Below the pieces are notes generated by a model, which was given only the letters and a program-made list of their open reading frames with translations, was not told where the DNA came from and did not search any database. The position numbers and the translations under genes are program-made. This document shows, piece by piece, positions 1-8,170 of a stretch of 13,684 nucleotides of DNA; position 1 is the stretch's first letter; the number at the start of each line of letters is the position of its first letter. This DNA is from Triparma columacea (Eukaryota > Sar > Bolidophyceae > Parmales > Triparmaceae), in assembly GCA_030267965.1 (NCBI GenBank), contig BRYA01000195.1, forward strand, positions 41,376-55,059, in the 5' to 3' direction.

Positions 1-21
1 CCCCCCCCCCCCGCGCACAGC

Positions 22-1404
22 TTACCGGGGAAGAAGACCCTGCATATGCTGCCTAGTCACCAAGTCGGTAACTTCGACACCTTCTTCAAGAACCATGACA
101 TCACCTCCGTCGCCTTTAGGAGCGAGGCTGATCTCATTCGCCACGAGAGCAACCTCAGTCTCACTGTGAACGACTTCGTCACCTTCAGGGACCTCGACGA
201 GAGTAGATACACTAACCTCCCCGTCACAATGCTCGACCCCGGTCGGTGGGAAATGGTCGCACCGCTGTCATACGTGAGGGCCAGGGATGTGGCTCTGCAG
301 AGGATCAACACTAACAACCCCCCAGTTACTCAGCTACCGCCTCCGCTTGCGACTGATGTTGTCGTATCTCCGGCTGCAATTGATGTTGTCGTACCCCCTT
401 CAGCCGCCCCTGCCTCACCAATATGTGCTCAACCTCCACAACCTCCCCCCAACCGCAAGAAAGCCATGCTCCAAAAAGCCGCAGGGATCCGTGCCGCAAA
501 GTTAAAGGCCCGCCAGGAACAAGAGTGCGTGGAGGCTGAGAGGGTGAAGCGCGAGGAGATTAAGACGGATGCCGTGGAAAAGTCTATGCACCTAAAAGTT
601 GCCGGGATCCGCGCCGCCAAGTTGAAAGCCCGCAAGACACAGGAGGCCTTGGAGACCGAAAGGGCGAGGACGGCGGATCTCGAGGCTACGGAGAATAAGG
701 GACGGGACACGAACACGAAGGAGGAGGCTGGACATGTGGAGGCTGTAATGGTGGAGGTAGGAACGAATGCGAGCGCAGTTCCTCTGGCGGGTGTGGCAAG
801 CCACAAGATGAAGATGATGGAAAAGATCACGAAGAAGCGCTTGGCAGCCGCTGCCGCTTCTGCCGTTATGAAGAACGAGGAGACAGAGAAAGGACAGGAT
901 GAGGTGAAGGGGGCGACAATGATTAAGAGGAGCACAAACGACACGATGCACACCGGGAAGAACAATGCGAAGATTAAGATGCAAGCAAAGATAGCGGCGA
1001 AGAGGAGGAGTCGGGCTGCTAGTGCTGGGACAGGGAAGGGGTTAGGGAAGGGGGAGGCAAATGGAGAGACGGAGATGGAAGTGAAGACGGAAACGAAAGG
1101 GAAAGGCAAGGTTTCTGATAGCTCAATGTCCGTTCCAAGCGCACCAAATCCTACCCCGATCTCCACCGCGTCCTCCTCCCCCGCAACATCCCCCTCAAAG
1201 CAGTCCCTCACCTCCCCCATGCTGCCCCGCCGCGACTTGCTAGACCCCGAGCTTCACAGGGGGTCCTGGGAGAGGATAGTGATGAGCAACATCGAGAGTT
1301 TCCCCGAAGAGGGCATTGCGAGGGCCGGAGTTGGGAAGGAGATCAAGGAGAAAGTCATGGTGGGAGAGTGCATCAAAGACGTAACGAACGTTGGGGAGGT
1401 TTAA
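22..1404 (+). CDS. Lys/Ala-rich low-complexity protein with internal repeats, 3' part of gene, function unknown
   Basis: I do not recognise this protein. From the first ATG (position 46) it would be 452 residues, but the frame stays open to the window edge, and positions 1-20 (twelve C then GCGCACAG) look like the 3' end of an intron of the type seen elsewhere here. The true start is therefore probably upstream and the coding exon begins near 21-22. Numbering from ATG 46, residues 1-88 look globular (contains VNDFVTFRDLDESRYTNLPV). Residues 90-135 are Pro/Val-rich with a DVVV(S/P)P repeat. Residues 140-370 are highly charged, with the motif AGIRAAKLKAR at 146-156 and again at 186-196 (period 40), then two further Lys/Arg/Ala blocks. 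A Ser/Pro-rich stretch follows, then a short ordered C-terminus. Charge pattern suggests a coiled or disordered, possibly nucleic-acid-associated protein; that is inference. It converges on the AP2 gene. Confidence 0.6.
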   Translation, partial: LPGKKTLHMLPSHQVGNFDTFFKNHDITSVAFRSEADLIRHESNLSLTVNDFVTFRDLDESRYTNLPVTMLDPGRWEMVAPLSYVRARDVALQRINTNNPPVTQLPPPLATDVVVSPAAIDVVVPPSAAPASPICAQPPQPPPNRKKAMLQKAAGIRAAKLKARQEQECVEAERVKREEIKTDAVEKSMHLKVAGIRAAKLKARKTQEALETERARTADLEATENKGRDTNTKEEAGHVEAVMVEVGTNASAVPLAGVASHKMKMMEKITKKRLAAAAASAVMKNEETEKGQDEVKGATMIKRSTNDTMHTGKNNAKIKMQAKIAAKRRSRAASAGTGKGLGKGEANGETEMEVKTETKGKGKVSDSSMSVPSAPNPTPISTASSSPATSPSKQSLTSPMLPRRDLLDPELHRGSWERIVMSNIESFPEEGIARAGVGKEIKEKVMVGECIKDVTNVGEV

Positions 1405-1661
1405 AGAAGAACACATATTTTGAAGCGAAACAGTTTGACTATCACGTTCGGCTGGTAATGAGTCAATCCTTCGACCCTTATTGTAGCACTTGACGCTCCA
1501 TCTGTCTCCACTTCCGTACCCTCTCTCTCTCCCATCTCCCCCTCAAACCGCCTCTTTACCTCACCAACCACCCCCCTCACACAATCTTCCCCACTTCTAC
1601 CGACGAGAAACTAGTCTTCTTGCAAAACCTCTCTGTAACACCTTCCCCACACGCCCGCTCT
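1405..1661. other. Convergent 3' intergenic region, C/T-rich
   Basis: This 257-bp gap separates the stop codon of the unknown protein (plus strand) from that of the AP2 gene (minus strand), so it should hold both 3' untranslated regions. From about 1490 to 1661 the plus strand is strongly C/T-rich. Open frames across it encode only Pro/Ser/Leu low-complexity sequence and are not supported as genes. I see no clear polyadenylation signal. Confidence 0.5.
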
Positions 1662-2846
1662 TCACATTCCCCCCTCCCCCCTAGCCAGCGTGAGCAGCGA
1701 GCTAGCCCCCATCATCATCTCCTTCTCCTCCCCCTTGCCCTTTCTTTTCTCCACTTTCTTCCTCCTCCTTCCCCCCGTTTTGGGGCGTGGGGGGGCTGTC
1801 ATGGTCAATCGGGACATCGCCCCCGCCGCCCCAGCTGCTGTTGCTGAGATCTTGTTCTCCTTATTCCCGACCCTGCCGAAAACTTTTTTAGAGAGGATCT
1901 CTCGCATCGCAGGCTCGACGACAGCGGTGTCGAAGTGTGTGTGCTCTGTCGCTTCATCAGCGACAGGGAGCGGCTCCGCGGATTCCAGAGCTCTCTAAGC
2001 GAATTCAGCGGGTTAGCAAGAGCGGATCATGCACTGACTAGGAGCGATCAGACCGCAATCTCACCTGCTTCACCTCCTTCGTGAGAAAGCCGTGTGAAGG
2101 GCGCCCATGGCGCTGAGGGTTCTTGACCTCGACAGGGAGCGGCTCCGTGTAGCCCAGAGCTCTCTGCGCGATTTTCAGCGGGTTAGCAAGAGCGGGTCAT
2201 GCACTGACTACGAGCGATGATGATCAGACCGCAATCTCACCTTGAGCCTCTCCTCCTTCAGCGCCTTGAGCATCACACCCCTGCGGGAGAGTGTTGTAAG
2301 CATTGCAATTGTAAGTGGGATGTACAGTGGCTACTACTGTAATAGAGCAGTAACCCTCGAGTTGTTCACCGCTACCATTCTCACCGATTCCTGAAGTTCA
2401 ATCTCCACCCCTCTCCCTTGACGCGGATTGCCTCAAGGTCGTAAGCCCACGCCGCCTCGACGGCCGTCGTGAACCTCCCGAGGTACTTCTGGCGATTCAG
2501 GAAAGGGGGGTTAGAATTATTGCATGCCAGGAAGGGAGGCCCCCGACGCTCGTAGCAACGACTCACCTGCTTCCTATTGTGCGTCAAACATGACTGGTAC
2601 CTCTACGGGGGGTGGGGAAGGTCAGAAGGTGTGGAGGTGTGTGTTAGTATGCGCACAACCGGTGGCTGGACCTCGTCAGCGGCGCGTCCATTCCAACAAT
2701 ATCGTGACACATATCCCTCTCACCTTGTGTGTCTTGTTCCAAGTGACCCCCACGTACTGGGAGTACTGCGTCTTCTGCCTCTTCTTCCCCCTCTGCGGTT
2801 TCATCAACTTTGTCGCTCCTTTTGCCACGCTCTCTGTAAGCACCAT
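1662..2846 (-). CDS. AP2/ERF-domain protein, six exons
   Basis: Spliced model on the minus strand: exons 2846-2724, 2602-2567, 2488-2385, 2280-2241, 2163-2065 and 1994-1662, giving 735 nt and 244 residues. All five introns are GTGAG...AG and every junction keeps frame. The ATG at 2846 sits in CACCATGG, and an in-frame TAA lies 24 nt upstream of the A. Residues 9-25 are basic. The AP2 DNA-binding domain spans about residues 30-86 across exons 1-3: YVGVTWNKTHK, then RYQSCLTHNRKQ, then KYLGRFTTAVEAAWAYD and the LNF end. The family binds DNA through a three-stranded sheet. Two usual positions differ: YRG is YVG, and the Arg of the RAYD element is Trp. Residues 102 onward contain a repeated RALxxxEPLPV element at 102 and 135, followed by a Lys/Arg-rich tail. 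The AP2 assignment is strong; a role as a nuclear transcription factor is inferred, and targets are unknown. Confidence 0.82.
1961..2079 (-). repeat. Direct repeat copy A (exon end, intron 5 and start of exon 6 of the AP2 gene)
   Basis: About 119 bp closely matching copy B at 2130-2258, offset 169 bp. Read on the minus strand it runs from the last codons of exon 5, through the whole of intron 5 (2064-1995, 70 bp), into exon 6 as far as the EPLPV codons. Visible differences from copy B include loss of an ATC-repeat of about 6 bp and a few substitutions near the branch and acceptor. Confidence 0.85.
2130..2258 (-). repeat. Direct repeat copy B (exon end, intron 4 and start of exon 5 of the AP2 gene)
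   Basis: About 129 bp matching copy A. On the minus strand it covers the end of exon 4, all of intron 4 (2240-2164, 77 bp) and the start of exon 5 to the EPLPV codons. Both copies share the donor GTGAGATTGCGG and the branch region CTTGCTAACCCGCTGAA. Similarity is as high in the intron as in the exon, which points to a fairly recent tandem duplication and not to purifying selection on protein alone. Confidence 0.85.
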
Positions 2847-3573
2847 GGTGGGAGGGTTATAGCAAGGTTAGTGATCTGAAAAAGAGGTTCACAATCCCCA
2901 AATGCTCATAACAACGCCACGACACGCACCTGTATATGAGGTTGCAGCCTCTTCGCCCAAATTGTTGTGGCCTACGAACGCCACAGCTCTATCTCTCTGT
3001 TGTTGTTTCGTGAGCTTTGGATGCATATGTGAAGGACTAAATCTCTCCCTCAAATTGGCACGCTCACGCGTAGGAAGCGGAACGTGGGTGGATGACTGTG
3101 GGAGGTACGACTGAGGTAGATTCATTTTCACTATAAATGTCATTTTGAGGGAGATTAGGAGTTTGAAGCGGAGGAGACAGTTCGATTTGAATATGACACA
3201 GGAATTTGGGACAATAGAGGACAGCAAAGGAGGAGGGAAGGGGACAGGAAGTTTCAGAGGGGTGAGGGTTAGGTGATGATGAGCAGAGATGGGCGAATCG
3301 AGTCGTATAACTTGTATATAGCTCACCTTATAATAGTGTTCTGGTTTATTGGAAAAAAAAACCAAAACTTGGAAAGCCACAATTCCTACATTATTTGTAC
3401 ACGCAACGATACACACTGTTATACCTCACTCATAGGAAAATATAGCAATCAGAAGGCCATACACTACACAGAAAGTGCCTCTACCGTCCCTAACCCTTGA
3501 AAAGAAGCAAGCCTGCCGACGGCCATCCTTTCCCCATCCCAACCCTACACCTCTGACTAACAGAACGTGAATA
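2847..3573. promoter_or_regulatory. Divergent intergenic region between AP2 and JmjC genes
   Basis: This 727-bp gap lies between the two divergent start codons and must contain both promoters and 5' untranslated regions. It is more AT-rich than the flanking genes around 3300-3430, including a run of nine A at 3352-3360. A minus-strand frame of 175 codons (3416-2889) is open but its translation shows no domain and no regular composition. I see no convincing TATA box or RNA gene. Confidence 0.45.
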
Positions 3574-6005
3574 ATGTCTACTTTACCACCTACAAAACGA
3601 CCTCGTACACACGGCCGTAAACCCATTCAACCAACTAGTCAGCAAATGACCCATATTCAGACTGCATGTGAGTAAAGGTGGAGGGGAGGGGATGCAGGGG
3701 TGGGGATAAGCGATGCTACATCAAGTCAAGCCGAAACATGATACGAGAAGTCACATTTTTGACACACGCAAGCTACGCAAGAGTTACACACGAGTCAAAA
3801 TCATCCAGAAATGTCACCCAGAATGGTTGCCAAACACCCTCCACCCTTTATCACAAACACAACTCCAAACGACGCCGTCAGTGGCACTATTAGACCCCCC
3901 CCCCTCAACCCCCTCCCTAACCCCCCCTTCTATTCCCCCCCCCTCCCCAGATCTCCGTTCCTACTCCCCCGGTTCAGCTTCCCCCACTCCTCTCCCCCCT
4001 CTCCCATCCTACATGTCCTCTCGTCCCATCCCTTCCCACTCCTACAACATCCACCCCTACGGTAATCTAATGTTCTCCCCCACCCTCCACCACGCCTTCA
4101 CCTCACTACGCTCTAACGGCCTTGGTAGTCTGAACACACTTATGGACACACACATACACGATATCCTTACCTTCCTACCCGCAGAAGCAGTCGCCCGTTT
4201 GGCAGAGTGCTCATGGATAATGATGGTCCTAGCAAGGTCAGACATACGGATATGGAAGGACCTTGTCTGCGCTGACCTCTACCCTACCTTCAACATAAAA
4301 TGGTCGTCCGAGTACTGGCGAACGTACGCTCGAACCAAGGGTTGTTCGTACTCTGGTATCGATCATGTAGCTGCGGGGGCGAAGAGGAGACCGGTTTACT
4401 CGGATGTTATTTATAGGAGTTACTTATGCTACCACTGCATGCCACCTCCTCTCCCTGGGAGGGAGGATTTGGAGAGGGTCGATGTGGATGATATGGGGTA
4501 CGAAGGATTCGTGGAGAGGGAGAGGAGGAACTGGCCGTTTATCATCAAGGGTTTAGGGGAGGTTGAGTTTTCGAGTTTGGGAACTTGGAGTAAGACGGGT
4601 GGTCTTGAGGGTAAGGCTGGGGGGCGTAAGTTCAGGTGCACGAGCGTGCAGAGCTCGCACGCCGTGAGCACGACGATCGGGGATTACACGGAGTACGCTA
4701 AGGAGGTTAAGGAGGAGAGCCCGATGTACCTGTTTGAGAGGAACATGGGGGAACTTGAGAAGGGATACGGGGAGGGACTTAAGAGGTGAGAACTGTGCGA
4801 AGCGAAGCAAAACTGAGTATGTATATTGCAGGAGGGGGAGGAGGAGCATCTTGAATGGGAAATGCTCCTCCACACTTTACTCCAGCCCTTTTTTTGCGCC
4901 GTGCTCGCCCACTAACAACAGGACTTCTCCCCACAGCAAGCTCCCTTTCTTCACTCACGATAACAAGACATTACCTGACGGCACTAAGCACAGGGGCGAC
5001 CTCTTCAGCCTCCTCGGCTCTGACAGGCCTGACTACAGGTGGCTTATAGTCGGGCCCAAATTCTCCGGGAGTGCGTTCCACATCGACCCCAACTGCACGC
5101 ACGCCTGGAACATGCCTGTAATCGGGAGAAAGCTTTGGGTGTTCTACCCCCCCGGGGTGGAGCCTCCTGGGGTTAGGGTTAGGGACGGGGGTGACGAAGT
5201 CGTTATGCCAGTCAGCTTGGGGGAGTGGGTTCTGAGCTTCTGGGATGAGCACAAGAGGAGGATGAAGGAAGGGGGGAAGGACGGACCGTTGGAGGTAAGA
5301 GAGACGGACAAGGAGGCGCCTTTGGCATATTTATATTAACCCAACTAACCACCAACACCCGCCCCCATAGTGTGTTGTGAACCCCGGGGAGTGCCTCTTC
5401 GTGCCCCACGGTTGGTGGCACTGCGTGATAAACCTACCCCCTTTGTCCTCCACCCCGGAGGAGCCGGAGGACCCAGGGATCACAATCGCAATCACCCAGA
5501 ACTATGTGAGCTCGAGCAATCTGAGCGACTGCCTCAGGTTCCTCGAGTTCAACAAGAGCCAGATATCAGGGCTCGGTGATAGGGCGGGGGGGGAGAAGGT
5601 GAGAGAATGAAAGTTGCAGAGATGGCAGCTCTGCAGAGGTCCAACCGTCAGTGTGAATGATTCTAACTCCCCCCTGTAGGCTAAGGACACTCTGGGTTCA
5701 CGGTTGGAGTCGGCTCTCAAGGCCACAATGCCTCCGTCTGAGTGGGACGAGGTGGAAGCCGCAAAAAATAGGGGGTTCGGGTGCAGGGCTTGGAAGAACG
5801 AGGTGAGAATGGGGACAAAAGCCGAACATCGCAGCGGAAAACAAACTGCGCCATGATTCTGACCTACTTTTATACACTATATTTGCAGACCACGAGCGTC
5901 ATGGCTGCGGCGAAAGAAAATGGGAAGGTGGAAGGGGAGGAAGAGGGGCCAGGGGGAACCGCAGGATTAGGAGGGGGAGGGTTCAGCTTTGATTTTGGCG
6001 TGTAG
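3574..6005 (+). CDS. F-box and JmjC-domain 2-oxoglutarate/Fe(II) oxygenase, JMJD6-like, six exons
   Basis: Exons 3574-3667, 3951-4785, 4937-5294, 5371-5598, 5680-5802 and 5889-6005 give 1755 nt and 584 residues. The start ATG at 3574 has an in-frame TGA directly upstream; exon 1 encodes a short basic leader ([12 protein letters not shown]). It joins exon 2 in frame through a GTGAGT donor and a CTAAC plus C-tract acceptor ending at 3950. An ATG at 4013 is an alternative start. Residues 92-137 resemble an F-box ([18 protein letters not shown], then IWKDLV). The JmjC core is clear: [17 protein letters not shown], with Fe ligands His358 and Asp360, and GWWHCVINL with His446. Lys375 aligns with the 2-oxoglutarate-binding lysine of human JMJD6 (K204), and [11 protein letters not shown] matches the usual end of the fold. 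The C-terminus is Gly-rich, ending FSFDFGV. The family hydroxylates protein lysines or demethylates; the substrate here is unknown. F-box presence suggests, but does not prove, an SCF ubiquitin-ligase link. Confidence 0.87.
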
Positions 6006-6115
6006 GGAGGGAAATTAAAAACACAAACAGTTGAAACAAATAGAGGAGAATATGCAGCTTCAGCTCCAGGTTCAGAGAATGGAATAACCGCAACGCAAAA
6101 ACTCAGTTTCCAAAA

Positions 6116-6337
6116 TCATGTTGATGGTGCACTTGAATTAGCCGTGATTGATACCTTGACAATCTTCCCCACCCCCCCCCCCTTCCCTGCCCCTTCCCCC
6201 TTCCTCACGTAAAGAACGAAAGGGTCGTTCTCTTCGTCCCACTCCCACTCAAACCCTTCCGCTCCTTCTCCCTCGATATCCACGTTGAAGCCGCTCGGGT
6301 ACGTGACGTCCTTGTTGATCCTAATCACCGTCGGCAT
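6116..6337 (-). CDS. Small hypothetical protein, 73 residues
   Basis: A single open frame from ATG 6337 to TGA at 6116. The first 46 residues look protein-like (MPTVIRINKDVTYPSGFNVD, then an acidic Glu/Trp stretch and FVLYVRK). A Gly/Lys run encoded by a poly-G tract and KIVKVSITANSSAPST follow. I recognise no family. It is divergent from the hydrolase gene (144 bp between starts) and convergent with the JmjC gene (110 bp between stops), a position compatible with a real compact gene. Against it are its short length, one low-complexity third and no spliced partner. It could also be a conserved-looking shadow. Confidence 0.4.
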   Translation of the reverse strand: MPTVIRINKDVTYPSGFNVDIEGEGAEGFEWEWDEENDPFVLYVRKGEGAGKGGGVGKIVKVSITANSSAPST

Positions 6338-6481
6338 GTCGATGAGATAGTAGGAACAGTGAAACGCGAGAAAGAGAAGTTCCCGAAGCGAGATTGGAGG
6401 GGGGGTAATAGTCTATACCCAGGTGCAGGATATCAAAAAGGATCCAAAGGATTTATTTGGAAGCCACCAAAACAGCAAGCC
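6338..6481. promoter_or_regulatory. Short divergent promoter region
   Basis: Only 144 bp separate the ATG of the small minus-strand ORF and the ATG of the hydrolase. If both genes are real, the region serves both directions. The frame upstream of the hydrolase ATG is open but contains no earlier ATG. No TATA box is evident. Confidence 0.3.
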
Positions 6482-7964
6482 ATGTCATTAGACAAAAGCC
6501 AGACCAAGGAAAACAAAGAGATCGTTTCAAAATTCCAAGACACCGTCCTGCCATGGTTCGAAAAAATCGCCTCGAAAGGCACCTTTGTCAGCAGGTAAGC
6601 TCTTCCCCCTGTCCGTGGCAGTTGAGGAAGATCCCCTAAAATATATTGCCTGCTTACACGCTTTCGAAAACAGGAATAGCGGACATTCGGGAGAATACCC
6701 CGACGCTGCGTGGGTGAGCATTAAGGTAAGTGGTTGTAAAGTATTGTGTGGGCAATCATTGCCAACCCTCCTTACCCCCCGTCTGACACTCTGCTCTTCT
6801 CACCATTTCAACAGGGCAAGGGCAGGAACAACCCTACCCTCGTCCTGATTGTTGGATGGTCCGAGTCATACCTCAAGTACCAGGAGGTGTTCTACGATTT
6901 CTACCAGATGTTTGATGGTAAGATTAATATCTTTGCCATGGACCACTGCTCCCAAGGGATATCCGGGAGGTGGAGCCCTCACGTGGATAGGGGCTGGGTC
7001 GCTGACTTCGCGCACTACGTCGACGACGCCGAGTACTTCGTCAAGGACGTTGTTCTCAATGGCAAGAAGAAGGGGAAGCAGCCTCTTTGGCTCTTGGCTC
7101 ACTCCATGGGCGGCCTCGTCGCCACTAATACCATCAGTCGGATGCCTGGTGTCTTCGACAAGGTTGTCCTGAGCGCGCCTATGTTCGACGTATACGGCCT
7201 GGAGGGAGTACCCTCCCCCATACTCCGCTTCGTCGCCTTCGTGGGAGACAAGGTGAGTATAGAAAGAACGAGACGTGAATATCGCTGCGAAATTATAGGA
7301 CTAGTAGGCCGCCTACCGACGTTCACAAGCTCACCCCTGCCCCTCGTTTCGCTTCACTTCACAGCTACTCGGAAAGGGTACCGACTTTGTTCCTGGCGCT
7401 GGAAGCAGGGCCACCCACCTCTCAACAAGGGTCGACGAGGGCAACGAATGCACCTCTTGCCAGGGTAGGCTCGACTGCTGGGACCACATAAGGGAGAAGA
7501 ACCCCGTCGTGGTGGTTGGCGGGGTCACCTGGGGATGGCTTCACACCAGTAACAGATACAGGCTGAAGCCGGACACCATTACCGCGGAGGATTGCGAGGC
7601 TCTCGAGCAGTCAGACTGCCTCCTCTTGACCTGCGAGCGCGACAAGATCGTAAGTAACGTGGCCCATAAGGAGATCGCGGAGACGGTGGAGACCATGGAG
7701 CTCGTGCCCCTCGCTGGGGCGCTGCATGAGGTCTTCTTCGAGTGGAATGTTATGAGGGACTTCGCATTGAAGCAGTGCGTCGACTTTTACAAGGCGGATA
7801 AGAAGGGGAAGATCAAGACCAGGAAAGGGAGGAAGCCACTGAGCAGAAGGGTGCGCTACACAATCGGGCTGATCGAGAAGGCAGGCCTATGGCTCCTTCT
7901 ATTCATCTTCTTCCTCAAACTCTACGAGATTGGAATGTGGTTGGTGGGCCTGGTTGTTGGTTGA
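6482..7964 (+). CDS. Alpha/beta hydrolase, lysophospholipase L2 / monoacylglycerol lipase type, membrane-anchored
   Basis: Exons 6482-6594, 6674-6725, 6815-7252 and 7365-7964 give 1203 nt and 400 residues. Donors are GTAAGC, GTAAGT and GTGAGT, and all junctions are in frame. The protein resembles the PldB/COG2267 group, which cleaves lysophospholipids or monoacylglycerols. Visible landmarks are VLIVGWSESYLKYQE near residue 65, the oxyanion/cap region MDHCSQGISGRWSPHVDRG near 97-115, the nucleophile elbow AHSMGG with Ser152 (first Gly of GxSxG is Ala), the acid Asp294 in CERDKIV and the base His322 in ALHEVFFE. The order Ser-Asp-His and the WGW motif of the cap (VTWGWL) fit the family. Unusual are three cysteines at 230, 233 and 239 in the cap and a hydrophobic C-terminus (about 374-400) that should anchor it in a membrane. 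The initiator is the first ATG in frame. The exact substrate cannot be read from sequence. Confidence 0.88.
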
Positions 7965-8170
7965 AGGTTGCAGCAGATATTATGATGATCATGTGTGAAG
8001 GCAAAGCGTGGCATAACTTAAAGACGCACTTTGTTCCTGCACCCACTTAGCATTCATATTTACATCCCAGTTATCGCACCGAGCAGCACTCTTACGGTAA
8101 TCTTTGCCCTCCTAAATTTAACCCTGATCCCGGATTGATACCAGCAATTTTTCCACCTTGGCCCTTGCTT

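Noticed and set aside
429..1220. Open frame of 263 codons on the minus strand
   Set aside because: It lies antisense to the Lys/Ala-rich protein; its Phe/Val/Ser-rich translation mirrors that codon bias and shows no domain.
1490..1998. Plus-strand frames rich in Pro, Ser and Leu
   Set aside because: They are pyrimidine-rich 3' flank and the complement of the AP2 gene's last exon.
2889..3416. Minus-strand frame of 175 codons in the AP2/JmjC gap
   Set aside because: No domain or compositional sign of coding, and no splice or start evidence.
3713..3950. ATG at 3713 as the start of the JmjC gene
   Set aside because: The segment ends in a typical intron acceptor and its translation is irregular; the 3574 exon joins in frame with better signals.
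5169..5185. Telomere-like GGGTTAGGGTTAGGG, also near 12804
   Set aside because: Both are two-unit runs inside confirmed coding exons, so chance from G-rich codons is the simpler account.
7980..8126. C/D-box snoRNA-like ATGATGA and a distant CTGA
   Set aside because: The boxes are about 140 nt apart with no terminal stem or internal boxes.
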